NCBI GenBank assembly: GCA_964019695.1
Contig: OZ026530.1
Span: forward strand, 35,574,835 to 35,638,834
Length of the DNA: 64,000 bases
DNA from: Loripinus fragilis
Lineage: Eukaryota > Mollusca > Bivalvia > Lucinida > Lucinidae
Direction: 5' to 3'
Positions 10,340 through 21,204 of the stretch are shown in pieces. The notes under the pieces are model-generated. The model saw only the letters and a program-made list of their open reading frames with translations. It was not told where the DNA came from and did not search any database. The position numbers and the translations under genes are program-made. Numbering within the stretch: the stretch's first letter is position 1; each line of letters begins with the position of its first letter.

Positions 10340-12345
10340 ATGCCTATAGACTGCAGCCTTTTTTGAGTGAGAGGGTGATTGTCGATGGGCATGGTTGTCA
10401 GACAGTCCTACATTTCCATGTCAAAGCTAAAGAAAACTAAGACAAAGTTCCTGCGCTGTACTGGTTACCTTCACTCAATAAAAAAAACCTATAAAGCAAG
10501 ATTTATTGCTAATTCTAGTTCTTGTATGACAACATTACTTTCAAAATCTTACAGCTGCTATAAGCATGCTATCAAGTACTGTGAAAAGGAATATGAGAGA
10601 CCCGGTAAAACCCTATTTTGGTCTATAAAAAATTCAGGTGAAATTTTAGATAAACTTAAAGCTAGAGATTTCAATGCGACCAGTTTGTCTATTTTATGAT
10701 TTTTCTACTCTTTACACTACTTTACCTCATAACTTAATTTAAGATTAACTTATTGATCTTATTGAAAGAACCTTGCAGAGAAAAGGCTCTCCTTACCGTG
10801 CATTAATTGACAGAAATGCATTTTTACATCGGAAAAACCTAAAAAATATCATGCACCGTCATTTCAAAATGTACGTGAAGCGCTGACCTTTATATTAGAC
10901 AACATATTTATTCGATTTGGCACCAAGCTGTATAGACAAGTTGGGATTCATATGGGCACCAATTGTATTCCCCTGGTTGCTGATTTATTCCTGTTTTGTT
11001 ATGAGAGGGACTTTACGATGTCTCTTTCTGGTGATAAGCAGGCTCATGTTATTGATGCATTTAACACTATATCCAGATATTTGGACGATATTTTAAACAT
11101 TAAAAATGTTTATTTTGACAATATGGTAAGTCAAATATACCCTTCATAGCTCCAACTTAATAAAGCCAATACCTCTGATAAAGAAGCCGCATTTATAGTT
11201 ATGCATTTGTCAATTTCTAATGATATTGTTTCTACCAAAATTTATGATAAACGTGACGACTTTGATTTTGAAACTATCAATTTCCCATTTTTAGATGGTG
11301 ATGTTCCTCGCTGTACATCCTATGGAGTCTATATCTCTCGCTAGAGCATCTAGCTATGTTACTGACTTCAACACTCGAAATAAATCGTTAACTCAGAAAC
11401 TTCTTAAACAAGGCTATCAGTATCATAAACTTCGCAAAACCTTTTCTAAATTTTATAGACGATACTATGATTTGATATCTTAATTCCAAGTTGGACTTAA
11501 ATCTCTCTTGCGCCAAGGACTTACGGAACCTGAATTCTATAGTGACTTGGTGTATAATTTGAAGAAGATTGTTGGCTCTCATAATTTTTCAGCACAGTTT
11601 ATTAAAATAATTCCCCATTATTAAAAGATTGGCTATAGCATTTATGTATTGCAGCAGACTGCATGCTTTGTGGTCACCCCAATCACGGTTGGCAACTTTG
11701 CTTTTCTCTTTAATTGCACGCCGGTGGGTCGGACTTCAGACTCTATGGCGGTTCTTAAAGACTTATCTATTGATGAGATGGTAAGAACATGATGCTTTAT
11801 CTGTTGTCAGGCCCACCAGGGTTTACCTGTTGGATTTCTTTTGCTTCGGTATTCAGTTTTATGTCTTTTTTATCTCTTGATTTATATCTTATATGAGATG
11901 ATGCAAGGATAAGTTAGGGGTCTTTTATGCAAACCAAACATATATGTGTCCTGATCCACATCTGAACTAAGGGTCAGGTTTGCGCGCCATAAAACCGGTT
12001 TAAGCCCTCCAGTAAAATATTTTTACTGACCGTTCCAAGCTGGTACATGTACTTCTTTTGTTGATCATTTGTGTCTTGTGTTTGTCATGCTTTTGCGTCT
12101 GTTCATTGCTGCCTTGTGGTCACCTGAAGGGAAAGGGCTGACCTCTCGGCTCTTGTTTGTGATGTTATTTGTGATTTTGTTACTGTCCCATTTTGTATCC
12201 TGGGACAGGTGTGGTACTTGATTGTATCGATGCCTGATCCCTGCTGTCTTCCTTACTTATAAAATGTTCTTCGAGCCTCAAATTTTGTCTTGTTTCCGTA
12301 ATTCGTTAAATAAATTCAATAAAACATGAGCTCTAATGTAAGAGC
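10340..12345 (+). pseudogene. Penelope-type (or related) reverse-transcriptase element, decayed
   Basis: About 430 codons can be followed across at least five frameshifts or stops: YKARFIANSSSC (10487), DFSTLYTTLPHNLI (10697), MGTNCIPLVADLFLFCYE (10951), SRYLDDIL with the catalytic DD (11074), QIYPS.LQLNKA, IYDKRDDFDFETINFPFLDG (11241), LTQKLLKQGYQYHKLRKTFS (11390), LKSLLRQGLTEPEFYSDLVY, then VGNFAFLFNCTPVGRTSDS at 11688-11744. A ~590-bp untranslated tail follows, ending near AATAAATTCAATAAAAC. No GIY-YIG endonuclease was recognised at the C-terminus. Block order resembles Penelope-like elements, but the clade is uncertain. Lies in the sulfotransferase intron, same strand. Tail copies occur at 3355, 46866 and 58195. 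Confidence 0.75.
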
Positions 12346-12387
12346 CTCCATATCCCACAAAGGTATCCAATAATACTTTTACTGGAC

Positions 12388-12716
12388 CGTGTAGCGCAGT
12401 CGGTAACGTGTCTGGCTACAGATGCATGTCTGACTGCAGATTCAGGGGTCGCCAGTTCGATCCCGGCCCGGTCCCATACTTTCGAAGAGGTTGATCAGGA
12501 AGTAATTTCTACGTTCATTCTCTTCCCTTCAACTTAATCTTTCAAGAAGGGTTGTTGTCAGTAACAAGCGAAAGTATGCGCACAAAGTACTGGTTAACCA
12601 GTTTAGGCAGGCTTGTCCATGGAAAAATGTGGTTAGGTGAACTGACCGTCCCACCATGACCATTGCTGTTAACTTTGGACGTAAAGCAACAACAACAACA
12701 ACAAAAAAAAACAAGC
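12388..12716 (+). repeat. SINE family 2, full-length copy
   Basis: A tRNA-like head, GTGTAGCGCAGTCGGTAACG (A-box-like), is followed about 50 bases on by CCAGTTCGATCCCGGC (B box). The body contains CAAGAAGGGTTGTTGTCAG, GTACTGGTTAACCAG and TGTGGTTAGGTGAACTGACC. The tail is GGACGTAAAGCAACAACAAC plus an A-rich end. Related copies: 27726 (+), 4584 (-), 50687 (-). Transcription would be by RNA polymerase III. It is a retroposon, not a functional tRNA. Confidence 0.85.
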
Positions 12717-12799
12717 AATAAATTTTAGTTCTAGACAGTGTTCGAACTTCCTATGTTCATGGTTTCTCCTTTTTTAGATAACTTAAATCAGTTAAGACC

Positions 12800-13006
12800 A
12801 CCTCAAAATTCGGACATCAGATAAATTCGGACATACATTTGCAAACAGTGGAAATTCAGATGAGACGGCTCCTTTTGAGCCGTCTCATCAAGATTTTCAC
12901 TTTTTGCTTAGTCAATCTATTACTTTATTCCAATAATTAAAATATGAAGCAAAGAAGGTCACTGTCCGAGTTTACCTAATGTCCGATGTTACCTGACTTT
13001 ACCCTA
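12800..13006. mobile_element. MITE family 3 (TTCGGACA), copy 1, abutting an exon
   Basis: Right terminus ACCTGATGTCCGAAGTTACC-like (here CTAATGTCCGATGTTACCTG) and ACTTTACCC. The left end is degraded (AATTCGGACATCAGATAAAT). The centre is a hairpin, GAGACGGCTCCTTTTGAGCC. Copies at 54490 and 55837 are better preserved. The right end is immediately followed by TA|G, so the element touches the proposed 3' splice site of the sulfotransferase and supplies the pyrimidine-rich stretch before it. Confidence 0.75.
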
Positions 13007-13007
13007 G

Positions 13008-14095
13008 GATTGTCAGAAGATTCCATACACAATGTCCCTGATGGTATACGGCAGGAACAACGTAAGCGCTTACAACATCTTCAGAATACTTGTGCTGATA
13101 AAGACGTTTACAGAAAAATGATGTACAAAAGGCATGGTAGTAACGTTGAGCACCATTACTCGTCGAAGTATAATTTCAGCTATTGTAGAGTACCTAAAGC
13201 GGGCTGCACAGTTTTGGCACAGATATTCGCCATTCTAGAGGCTACGAGTACACTTGTGAAAATTTTCAGTATGAATCGTCGGAGCCTACACACGAAATTG
13301 GGAAAAGATTTTAAAGTAGCGATCCAAAGTGAGGCTAGACGCCATTCTCGTACTGTTCTCATATCACGTGATCCGTACGCGAGAATATTTTCAGCATTCA
13401 TTGATAAAATGTTTTTGCCTGTACCATTTTATCACAAAGCTATTGATATCGTACGAAGACAGAGAAGAAACAATTCCTCATGTGCGAATGATATAACTTT
13501 TGAAGAATTTTTGAAAGATATTATAGACAGTGTGAGAAAAGGTGAGAAACTAAATATGCACTGGGATCCAATAGTTAACATCTGTCATCCTTGTGAGGTA
13601 AACGCTTTTGCTTTAGTTAAACTGGAAACGTTTACACCAGATGTCGAGTATGTTTTGAAGGAAGTTGGAACAGCGGATAATGAGTTTGAAGTCATAAAGG
13701 ACGCTTTGCATGATCACAGAATAGAAACAACTTTACCAGGTTTATTAAAAGACGTGATAAATACGGATGTCGAACAGTGTATGGACAGAATGGAAGTTGC
13801 AAGGAGAATCTGGGAAACATTTAAAATACAAGGGTACATAAATGATGATATTTCGTTTCCAACAAAAACTATTGATACAAATGAAAAAGCCAGGAATCCT
13901 GATTTTCTAATGGAGGTGATACTTGAAACAATAAGGAATCATCCTATGGCACCTGAGGAGGCTAAACTACAAAGACGACGAGCCTTAGTGAAAGCATTTG
14001 ATGGTCTAAGTAAAGACATTTTAGATCAAATAAAGAAACTTTATAGGCAGGACTTCATTCTGTTTGATTATTCGTCTGAACCACCTACAATGTAA
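13008..14095 (+). CDS. Carbohydrate sulfotransferase, exon 2 (catalytic domain)
   Basis: One open frame to TAA at 14093-14095. Joined to exon 1 the protein is 408 residues, normal for the HNK-1/chondroitin 4-O sulfotransferase group (Sulfotransfer_2 type), which moves sulfate from PAPS to Golgi glycans. Numbering the joined protein: 5'-phosphosulfate-binding loop RVPKAGCT (107-114), 3'-phosphate-binding block ISRDPYARIFSAF (165-177), TFEEFLKDI (about 210-218), HWDP....C.PC (231-242) and VKLETF (250-255), in the family order. Acceptor CCCTAG|GA at 13006/13007 gives a phase-1 join. An in-frame ATG at 12986 lies inside the MITE, so I do not take it as the start. Substrate cannot be told. Confidence 0.85.
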
Positions 14096-14171
14096 CATCG
14101 TGAGTGCGTGCGTGAACCTGTGTGTGTCCTCTCATTGGTGTAGCTCCCATTTCGCAGTTACGCACGTGCGT

Positions 14172-14177
14172 AATAAA
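14172..14177 (+). promoter_or_regulatory. Polyadenylation signal AATAAA
   Basis: AATAAA lies 77 bases after the sulfotransferase stop codon, at the expected distance for a short 3' UTR. A run of A follows. The cleavage site is not determined. Confidence 0.5.
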
Positions 14178-14361
14178 AAAAGTAACATTAAAGGGAGGTA
14201 ACCTAATGCGGTAAGTGATTTTCCATGCCACAAGGACCTGCTCTTAAAGGAAAGAATTTGCTCCCTCTGGGAGTGAATTCTTTCCTTCCCGACAAGTTCC
14301 CGTTATGAAAAGGGTCGCAATTTGGAGAGAAATATTGCTTCATCCAGTAGTCTCCCTTAGA

Positions 14362-14634
14362 TGTACGTAACTTTGTTCTAACTTTCTGGCTATGTCATTG
14401 GCTCTCGTTGTGATAGGCTGCTCCGTGGTTTTGACATTTCCGCCTAGCCACAGTATAAAGGTACAGCTTGCTGTGTGCGCGTAGCGAAGATTCAGATCAG
14501 CCTGTGCCACTGCGCCATCTAATCAGTCTTCTGATCAGCTCTACGGATAGCTAAAGCCCTAATAACTCTTCATTCAGACAACGCTTACTCTGATCAGACT
14601 TGTCAGATGCCCAGGCTAATTTTATTCTTGCACA
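14362..14634 (+). mobile_element. Possible solo LTR with promoter-like core
   Basis: Starts TGTACGTAAC and ends TTCTTGCACA (TG...CA). The flanking five bases are TTAGA and TCAGA, a near match to a target duplication. Inside are CATTGGCTCTC (CCAAT-like in complement) and CAGTATAAAGGTACAG (TATA-like, 14451-14459). This fits a ~270-bp LTR, but no coding body or second LTR is seen and the duplication is imperfect. It could instead be a real promoter. Confidence 0.35.
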
Positions 14635-14667
14635 TCAGATCGGTATTCCCGTTGTATTTACCCATGT

Positions 14668-15201
14668 GAGATATTTCTTTCTCACATACCAACGCATACA
14701 AGATCGAGTGATCCCTATGTAAGCTCGCTATTGGAAAAATCTGTCCCACATCGCTACCCATGTGAGATAAGCGTAACTAATAAGAGATGAGCCACACGCG
14801 GCCGGTTGCTAATGTGAGCTAAATAGAATCCATCATTGATGTTCAGTGGGGACAGAAAAATCCCAACCCGAGGGTCAACCGTTCCAGTGGGAAACGAGGC
14901 TTGCTGAGTTTCCCCACTGAACTGTGGACCCGAGGGTTGGGGTTTTTCTGAAACCACTGAACACCAATGATCGATTCTTTTTCTCATATACCACGACCGT
15001 ACGGTACAGTACTGTATTTATCATTTGGTGACGTCACTGAGCTCGATGTTTACAGTCAATGATGCGCGCTGTACAAATCAACTTGAAACGGCGAATAAAC
15101 AGCGCATTGAACAATAAACAAATGGTTATTCCATCAAAATGTATTTACAAGAACTAGCTTATCAGCCACAGTAGCTCGAGTAAGTAATTTTGTTGAGGAA
15201 A

Positions 15202-15236
<35 letters not shown>

Positions 15237-16280
15237 ACATCGCCAAGGCACCCCCGTCCGGGTGCATTCAGTCACGCATTACCCATCAGTTAAAATATAT
15301 GTCAATCGCAATGCACTCAGCATGTTCAAGGCATTGAATAAAGGTTTTAAGTAAAAATGCGCAGTTTTACTTTTAAACCAAGTTGAAGGCCGACCTAAAT
15401 CGCTGAAAATTCAACATTGATTTTTTTCCTGACTGACAACAATTTAACTTTCGTTTTCGAAGGAAAACAGTCATGCGCCAAAAATGTTATCTCGTATTAG
15501 CAACCGGCCGCGTGTGGCTTATCTCGTATTAGTTACGCTTATCTCACATTGGTAGCGATGCGGGACAGATTTTTCCAATAGCAAGCTTACATAGGGATCA
15601 CTCGATCTTGCATGCGTTGGTATGTGAGAAAACATTTTGGCGCATGACTGTATTCCTTCGAAAACGAAAGTTGAATTGTTGTCAGGAAAAAAATTAATGT
15701 CGAATTTTCAGCGATTTAAGTCGGCCTTCAACTTGGTTTAAAACAATCTACCTACAACCTTTATTTAATGTTTTGAACATGCTAAGTGTATTGCGATTGA
15801 CATATTTAACCTGTTGTGTTGGGAAATGAGTGACTGAATCCACCGGGACGAGGAGCCTTGACGATGTAAAAAAAAAAACACACATTTTCCTCACCAAAAT
15901 TACTTACTCGAGTTACTGTGGCTGATAAGCTAGTTCTTGTTAATCCATTTTGATGAAATAGCCATTTGGTCATTGTTTAATGCGCTGTTTATATGCTGTT
16001 TCAAGTTGATTTGTACAGCGTGCGTCATTGACTGTAAACATCGACCTTAGTGACGTCACCAACAGATATTACACAGTACTGTACCGTAGCCTACGGTCGT
16101 GGTATATGAGAAAAAGAATCGATCATTGGTGTTCAGTGGTTCCAGAAAAATCCCAACCTTCGGGTCCACCGTTCAGTGGGAAACTCGGCAAGCCTCGTTT
16201 CCTACTGGAACGGTGGGCCCTTAGGTTGGGATATTTTTGTTCCCACTGAACACCATCGATGGATTCTATTTATCTCACAC
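14668..16280. repeat. Large inverted repeat in A-B-A'-B' order
   Basis: Segment A (14668-14815) is inverted at A' (15488-15634). Segment B (14825-15487) is inverted at B' (15635-16270). B and B' match over about 640 bases with scattered differences and an expanded (GT)n tract at 15203-15233 in B only. The outer end of each B is itself a ~150-bp hairpin (AGAATCCATC...TGTTCAGTGG...GATCGATTCT) with apex CGAGGCTTGCTGAG. No coding capacity. It looks like a foldback-type DNA element or two circularly permuted inverted copies. Confidence 0.8.
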
Positions 16281-17189
16281 ACCCGTACAGTCGGGACGCG
16301 TAGTGAAGGCGTATGAATATTATCAAACATGCATAGCAACAAAAACGTTCGAATTTTTTGGCTTTCTCGGCGAAGCGAGGAACGACACCCAAAATTTAAC
16401 CGCTTGTTGCACGAATGTCCCAAATCTTATTCTGTTAAAAATTGGCCACTTGTGTTCGTCGTTTGTTCAAGTTTTCCCATAGCGTATGTTTTTTAATCTA
16501 AGACAACGCTCCTAAACAACGAGATGGGCGAAACGGAAAACTTGCAAGATGGATGTGACTGTAAAAGAATGGTTCACGTTTGATATCAAATTTCTCATTT
16601 TTTCGACTTGGTCCCGCTGTGGCATATATATCATGAACAAATATAGGGTTTCAACTACCAATGTGCCAATTTTTATCGAAATTCGTTCTGGAGACAAAAT
16701 TCGTTCCATTATCTTCGAGAGGTCATACGGTCTTCAAACGGCCAAACTTCCAAGATGGCGGAAAACGAGGATTGGGTGCGACTGGCAAAGCCAGTTCATA
16801 TCGCGCAAAACCAATCTAGACCATAATAAATGTATTAAAATTCAAATGAAAATATAGATCTATATAATATATTGGATATCTAGGCCTTATTTACCTCGTA
16901 TAAATTCATGTTTCACTAATATTCTCAATCAATGACAACGTTATCTTTCCTGACCGTCTGGTTAATGACGACAACATCGATAAATAAATGACGTAAGGAA
17001 TCTGTTTTTAGTGCACACGGTATAGAAAGCCGTTCCTGTTGTCTTATTGATTTTCAATAATCTTGCTTACAATCAGGAAATGTCTTGCACTATTCAAATA
17101 TAACCCGCAGATTGTGTCTATGGGGGTTGATAAAACTTGGGATAGTCCATTTTACACCCAATTATGCACTAATTAATACTTTACAAACT
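16281..17189. other. Non-coding stretch
   Basis: No gene is recognised. The segment TTCGTTCTGGAGACAAAATT near 16680 resembles CGGTTCTGGAGACAAAAAAC near 21890, so part is an old interspersed repeat. Confidence 0.4.
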
Positions 17190-18467
17190 ACTGATGAGGC
17201 CCTCCCAGGGAGGGGAGAGTTTACCTGTTCCCTTGTTCCCCATATTTTCCCTGTTCCCCAATGTTCCCCTTCCCCTCAAAATTAATTGGGCCCTTTGTTC
17301 TTCTGTTACCCTGAGTTGAATGCTCTTTTCCACTGTACCCCAACCCCTGGGAGGGCTTCAGTGATGGACCCCCCCCCCCAATAACACAGACGTTGAATTG
17401 ACATGAAAATAGTATACCAAAACATATTTGATTTCATTTTCAGAACAGGTTATGTGCAAGCTACAACGTTGTTACAGTCCCTATTATTAAAAGTGACCCA
17501 GGGTTTTTTCTCTCTATTTAGGGAACATGACCCAATCCCCAGAATTGGGAATTTATCACATAGTTTTATACAAAGTGGGGAAAAACTCACACCATATATT
17601 ATAATCAAATCAAACAAAACTTAGCTAATAAGAACATTTCAACATTATGAATTTAACAGGTACTATTCATTGGGGTACATTGTCACAAAATAGTGACATT
17701 TTTTTGTTTCTTAAATTGGGAATATTCTCCTTAATATTGGAAAAACATACTTTTTGCAATTGGGAACATGACTCAAAATTGGTCTTCAAAATGTGCCAAA
17801 GAATCCTGTTGAGTTTATCAGAAATATCAAGAAAACAATAACATCTGTAATACCATACATACTCTAGACAGATTTACATTGCAAGACAAAGAATTTTCTG
17901 GTCCAAGTTACTGCCTGATTCTTTAGATAGGATGAATACCCATGCCCTAATCATATTTTAGTGTTTACCTGACCCCAACAAATACAAAAGTTATATGATC
18001 CAAATATCATATAAACATATGACACTGTGTTTAGGGTGCTCTTTGAGACGGTTCTTTTGAGTACCCACAATATATGTTTGGTTAAGAAATGATTCAATCA
18101 CACATTAATAGTCTTGTCTTGGGGATAGGTGCTTTGGGGAGGGAATGCTATAGAAGCTTGGGTATAAAGTATCCTTCATAATAAGCATACTTAAATTCAT
18201 TTAAATAGATACATGTCTTTATTGTAAAAGACCTCCTAAATGAAAAGAAATCTACAAATATATTCTTCCTAGAGATTGGTTTAACTCAAAATATGTGTTA
18301 CACACCCTTGTTTTGGACAAAAACAAACTCAGTTTACTCTTTTATCATCTTAATCCTTTACTTCATAACCTATATTTAGATCATGACATTATTTTCTATT
18401 TTAGACAACATTGAAAAAATTCAAGAAAATTGAAGCTAATTAGTCATGAATTTAAAAAAATATATAA

Positions 18468-18512
18468 GGAAAATGGAGCATTTGCTCCAAAAGAGCAAAT
18501 GCTCCATTTTCC
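18468..18512. repeat. Perfect 20-bp-arm hairpin
   Basis: GGAAAATGGAGCATTTGCTC, five unpaired bases, then its exact complement. No T-run or gene context suggests a terminator. It is a palindrome within the AT-rich block. Confidence 0.85.
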
Positions 18513-18795
18513 ATAATATTTTCAAATACATGATATTTAAAAGGTGTAAAAGGTTAAAGCTGGTTAGATCTTTTTCAAATTTGAGACCATAACTAGCTGG
18601 CATCAGTTTTTGATTCCTATGACCAATTTTGGGGGTCTCTGACTCTCATAAGCACTGTGTAAAACCAACAGATCATTGAAAACAAAACAGACTTAATACT
18701 GATATAACAGACTTATTTTGCAATTTGCAGTAATTGAAAGTAAACAAGTTATTTTGACATCTAATACTCTCATAGGGCCAGTTATCCATCAGTTT

Positions 18796-18872
18796 AAACA
18801 TGTGTTGTGTGTGCTCAAAAGAACCGTCTAATCGAGACGGTCCTTTTGAGTACCCACAACATATGTTTTGGT
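18796..18872. repeat. Hairpin family H (GAGACGGTTCTTTTGAG), copy 1
   Basis: TGCTCAAAAGAACCGTCT pairs with GAGACGGTCCTTTTGAGTAC across a short loop. The outer arms AACATGTGTTGTG / CACAACATATGTT extend the pairing. Other copies: 54348, 56961 and 57746. A half-copy is at 18032-18090. Confidence 0.85.
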
Positions 18873-20693
18873 TGAGAAATTAGAAAATAAATTTCAGTTA
18901 CCCACTCTTATCTTGGGGCCTGAAGTCTCTTATAAATATTGGTGATAGATGCTGTGGGGAGGGGGCTGTAGTAGCTTAAGGTATAAAGTACCATATTCTT
19001 CATAATAAGCATACTTTCGTACAAATGAAGTAACTATTTCAAAAATGAGGGAAATTGGTGTTCCAGACCAGGTGGCTTCATTCTGATTAACTGTAAATTT
19101 TACAGGAACTTTATTCTGTGTAAACAATCATCAGATCAGTTAACAGCTGGTGAAATCTCTCTAAAATTTGAAACCAGTGTTTAATTATACTGTCATCCAG
19201 TTTTTGAAGTTCAAGGCCAATTAATGTTTGGGAGTCTGACTAAGATTCCTGTAAGACAGTTAAAAATTCTTATTTTGAATCCTTTATCATTGTTGGTTTA
19301 TAATAAGAACATGTCTGTTTATTACATGTATATAGTGGTTGGTATGCTGCAACTTGGAATACATACTTAAACCTCTTTAACTTTTTATCCAGATTGAAAG
19401 CAATCTCAGTCTACACTTTACAAAAATGAATGAGCCAGGCTGACCCCAGCCAGTGGGGTTTGTGATATGTTACATAATGTTTACCTGCATACATTAGCCT
19501 GCTTCCCTTTCCCCAAGAAATAGTTATGTTTTCTTACTAAAGTTGTCTTTGTTCCAAGCCCCAAGCACCTCATTTTAAAAAAAAAATGAAATAAAAATAA
19601 AGCAAAAAACATTTTTCTCTTATTTAGGGTTAGGTCTAGTTTGAAGGTTGAATATTGTATGATTCAATATTAATGATGTATTAATTGGGGTCTGGGTCAT
19701 AATGGGATGCTTTTATCAATAAATTATATTTTAATTTCATATTTAATAGCAAAGTTCCCACTGACTCTGAAATAAGGAGTAAACTGGCTCCCATTTTCTT
19801 AGTTTTGTACACCTAAATAAAATGTGAGCTCTGCTATTAGGCTTTTTATAAAATTTACTTTGGGGGGGGGGGTTATGAATGGGTCAACTTTCTGTGAAAT
19901 CAAGTATATGAAGGGATATTTTTGTATATGATTCGGATTGGGGTTGGTCTGAAAATACTGGCTCGCACACCCATACCAAAATTACCCACAAAAAAAGATA
20001 AAGTTTAGTAAACAAAAACAGAGATAATCCTTGCCCAAAATGATGATGGGCCATCAAAATGGGCCAATGACCCATATATCCCATTCAAAGTCATGCAAAT
20101 TTCAAAATTTCAATGGGCCTTTAAAAATTTTTCGCGGCCCTTTGCAAAATTTGATGGGCTCATGAATCCTTAAGTTAATATCCACATTAGAGCAAAATTC
20201 ACATGAAATTTGAATAGAAATTTATATGGGGCCAAGCCAAAAGTAAAGTCCATTTTCTAAAAGCAATAAAACTTTCTCACAAAATGGATTAGGCCCATCC
20301 AGGATTATCCCTGCAAAAATAAAGAATATTGGGGAACAGCTAGGAAAAAAGAAGACATTAGAGCAAGAGGAGGATTGAGGGTGGGGTGTAGGTTAGTAGT
20401 TGGTGAGGCCTTCCATGGGTTTTTGGAAACAGGGTTAAGGGGCATTTATTTCAAGGGAACAGAGGAGGTAAGTGCAACTTTTGAGGGGAACAAGCAAACA
20501 AAGAAAATGTTGGGGAACATGGAACCCAGGAAAACAAATTTTCGATTTTTGGGGAACAAGCAAGTTTATTACAGCCACCCCCCCCCCCCGTGAGGGCCTC
20601 GATGGTTAGTGGTTAATTCAGCCAAGGTACAGACATAACCATATAGTTCCTTCTGACATTGGGTGAGCCCGGGGGGTGAGCTGTTGAATGGTC

Positions 20694-20964
20694 AATGCAT
20701 GCGCAGATCCAGATTTTTTGTCAGAGAGAGGGGGGGGGGGTCCAAGCCCAACTGCGAGAAAACAGCCTTGATTTTTTATGTTTGTTTTGGGGTTTTTTAG
20801 TCCAAAATTTTCCGGGGATGCGGGGAGGGGTCCACCTATTTACGAGGGGGGGAGGGGTCCAAATGCTAATTTCTATAGAATTTGATAGAACTTGTGATTT
20901 ACCAGGGATGGGGTCCGGACCCCCTACCCCCCCCCCCTCCCTCTGGATCTGCACATGCATGACA
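20694..20964. mobile_element. MITE with GCAGATCCAG ends
   Basis: ATGCATGCGCAGATCCAGAT at the left and CTGGATCTGCACATGCATGA at the right are inverted, each followed inward by a G/C run. About 270 bp with no preserved ORF. A related end occurs at 63225-63460. Confidence 0.7.
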
Positions 20965-21204
20965 TTTAAAGACTAAAGAATAAAGTCGAAAGGGGAAGAA
21001 TCGGCAGCCCGGGTAGAAGGGAACATTTAAGATTTCTCATTTCAAAGTAACGGGAAAGCCCATTTTCAGGCGAACGAAACGAATTAAAAATGAGATCTGC
21101 ATACCTAGGATGCACCTCTGAGGCCCCACAGATAAGGTATTTGAACATCATAGTTCTTCGCCATTTAACAGAAGAATATGTATTCTTGCATGGGAATTCG
21201 TTAC

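Larger units (their letters stand above)
17190..20610. repeat. AT-rich block between inverted GAGGCCCTC ends
   Basis: GATGAGGCCCTCCC at 17192 and GTGAGGGCCTCGATGG at 20591 are inverted. Both are flanked inward by C- or G-runs and GGGGAACA / TGTTCCCC words (17220-17290, 20330-20560). Between lie ~3.3 kb of AT-rich sequence with no supported ORF, two ~170-bp direct repeats (18030-18200 and 18835-19015, sharing GAGTACCCACA.ATATGTTT and CTTCATAATAAGCATACTT), and two hairpins. It may be one large non-autonomous element, but this is tentative. Confidence 0.35.

Noticed and set aside
12388..12475. tRNA gene
   Set aside because: Same reason: tRNA-like head of SINE family 2; repeated at 27726 with the same non-tRNA body.
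12986..13007. ATG at 12986 as start of the sulfotransferase
   Set aside because: It lies inside a MITE terminus, and the resulting protein would lack a membrane anchor; a phase-matched anchor exon exists at 8663.
14754..16249. Matching short frames at 14754 (-) and 16028 (+)
   Set aside because: They mirror each other because they lie in opposite arms of a palindrome.
18468..18512. Rho-independent terminator
   Set aside because: Eukaryotic context, no T-tract, no adjacent gene.
20695..20976. Overlapping frames on both strands
   Set aside because: Opened by G/C runs inside a MITE.
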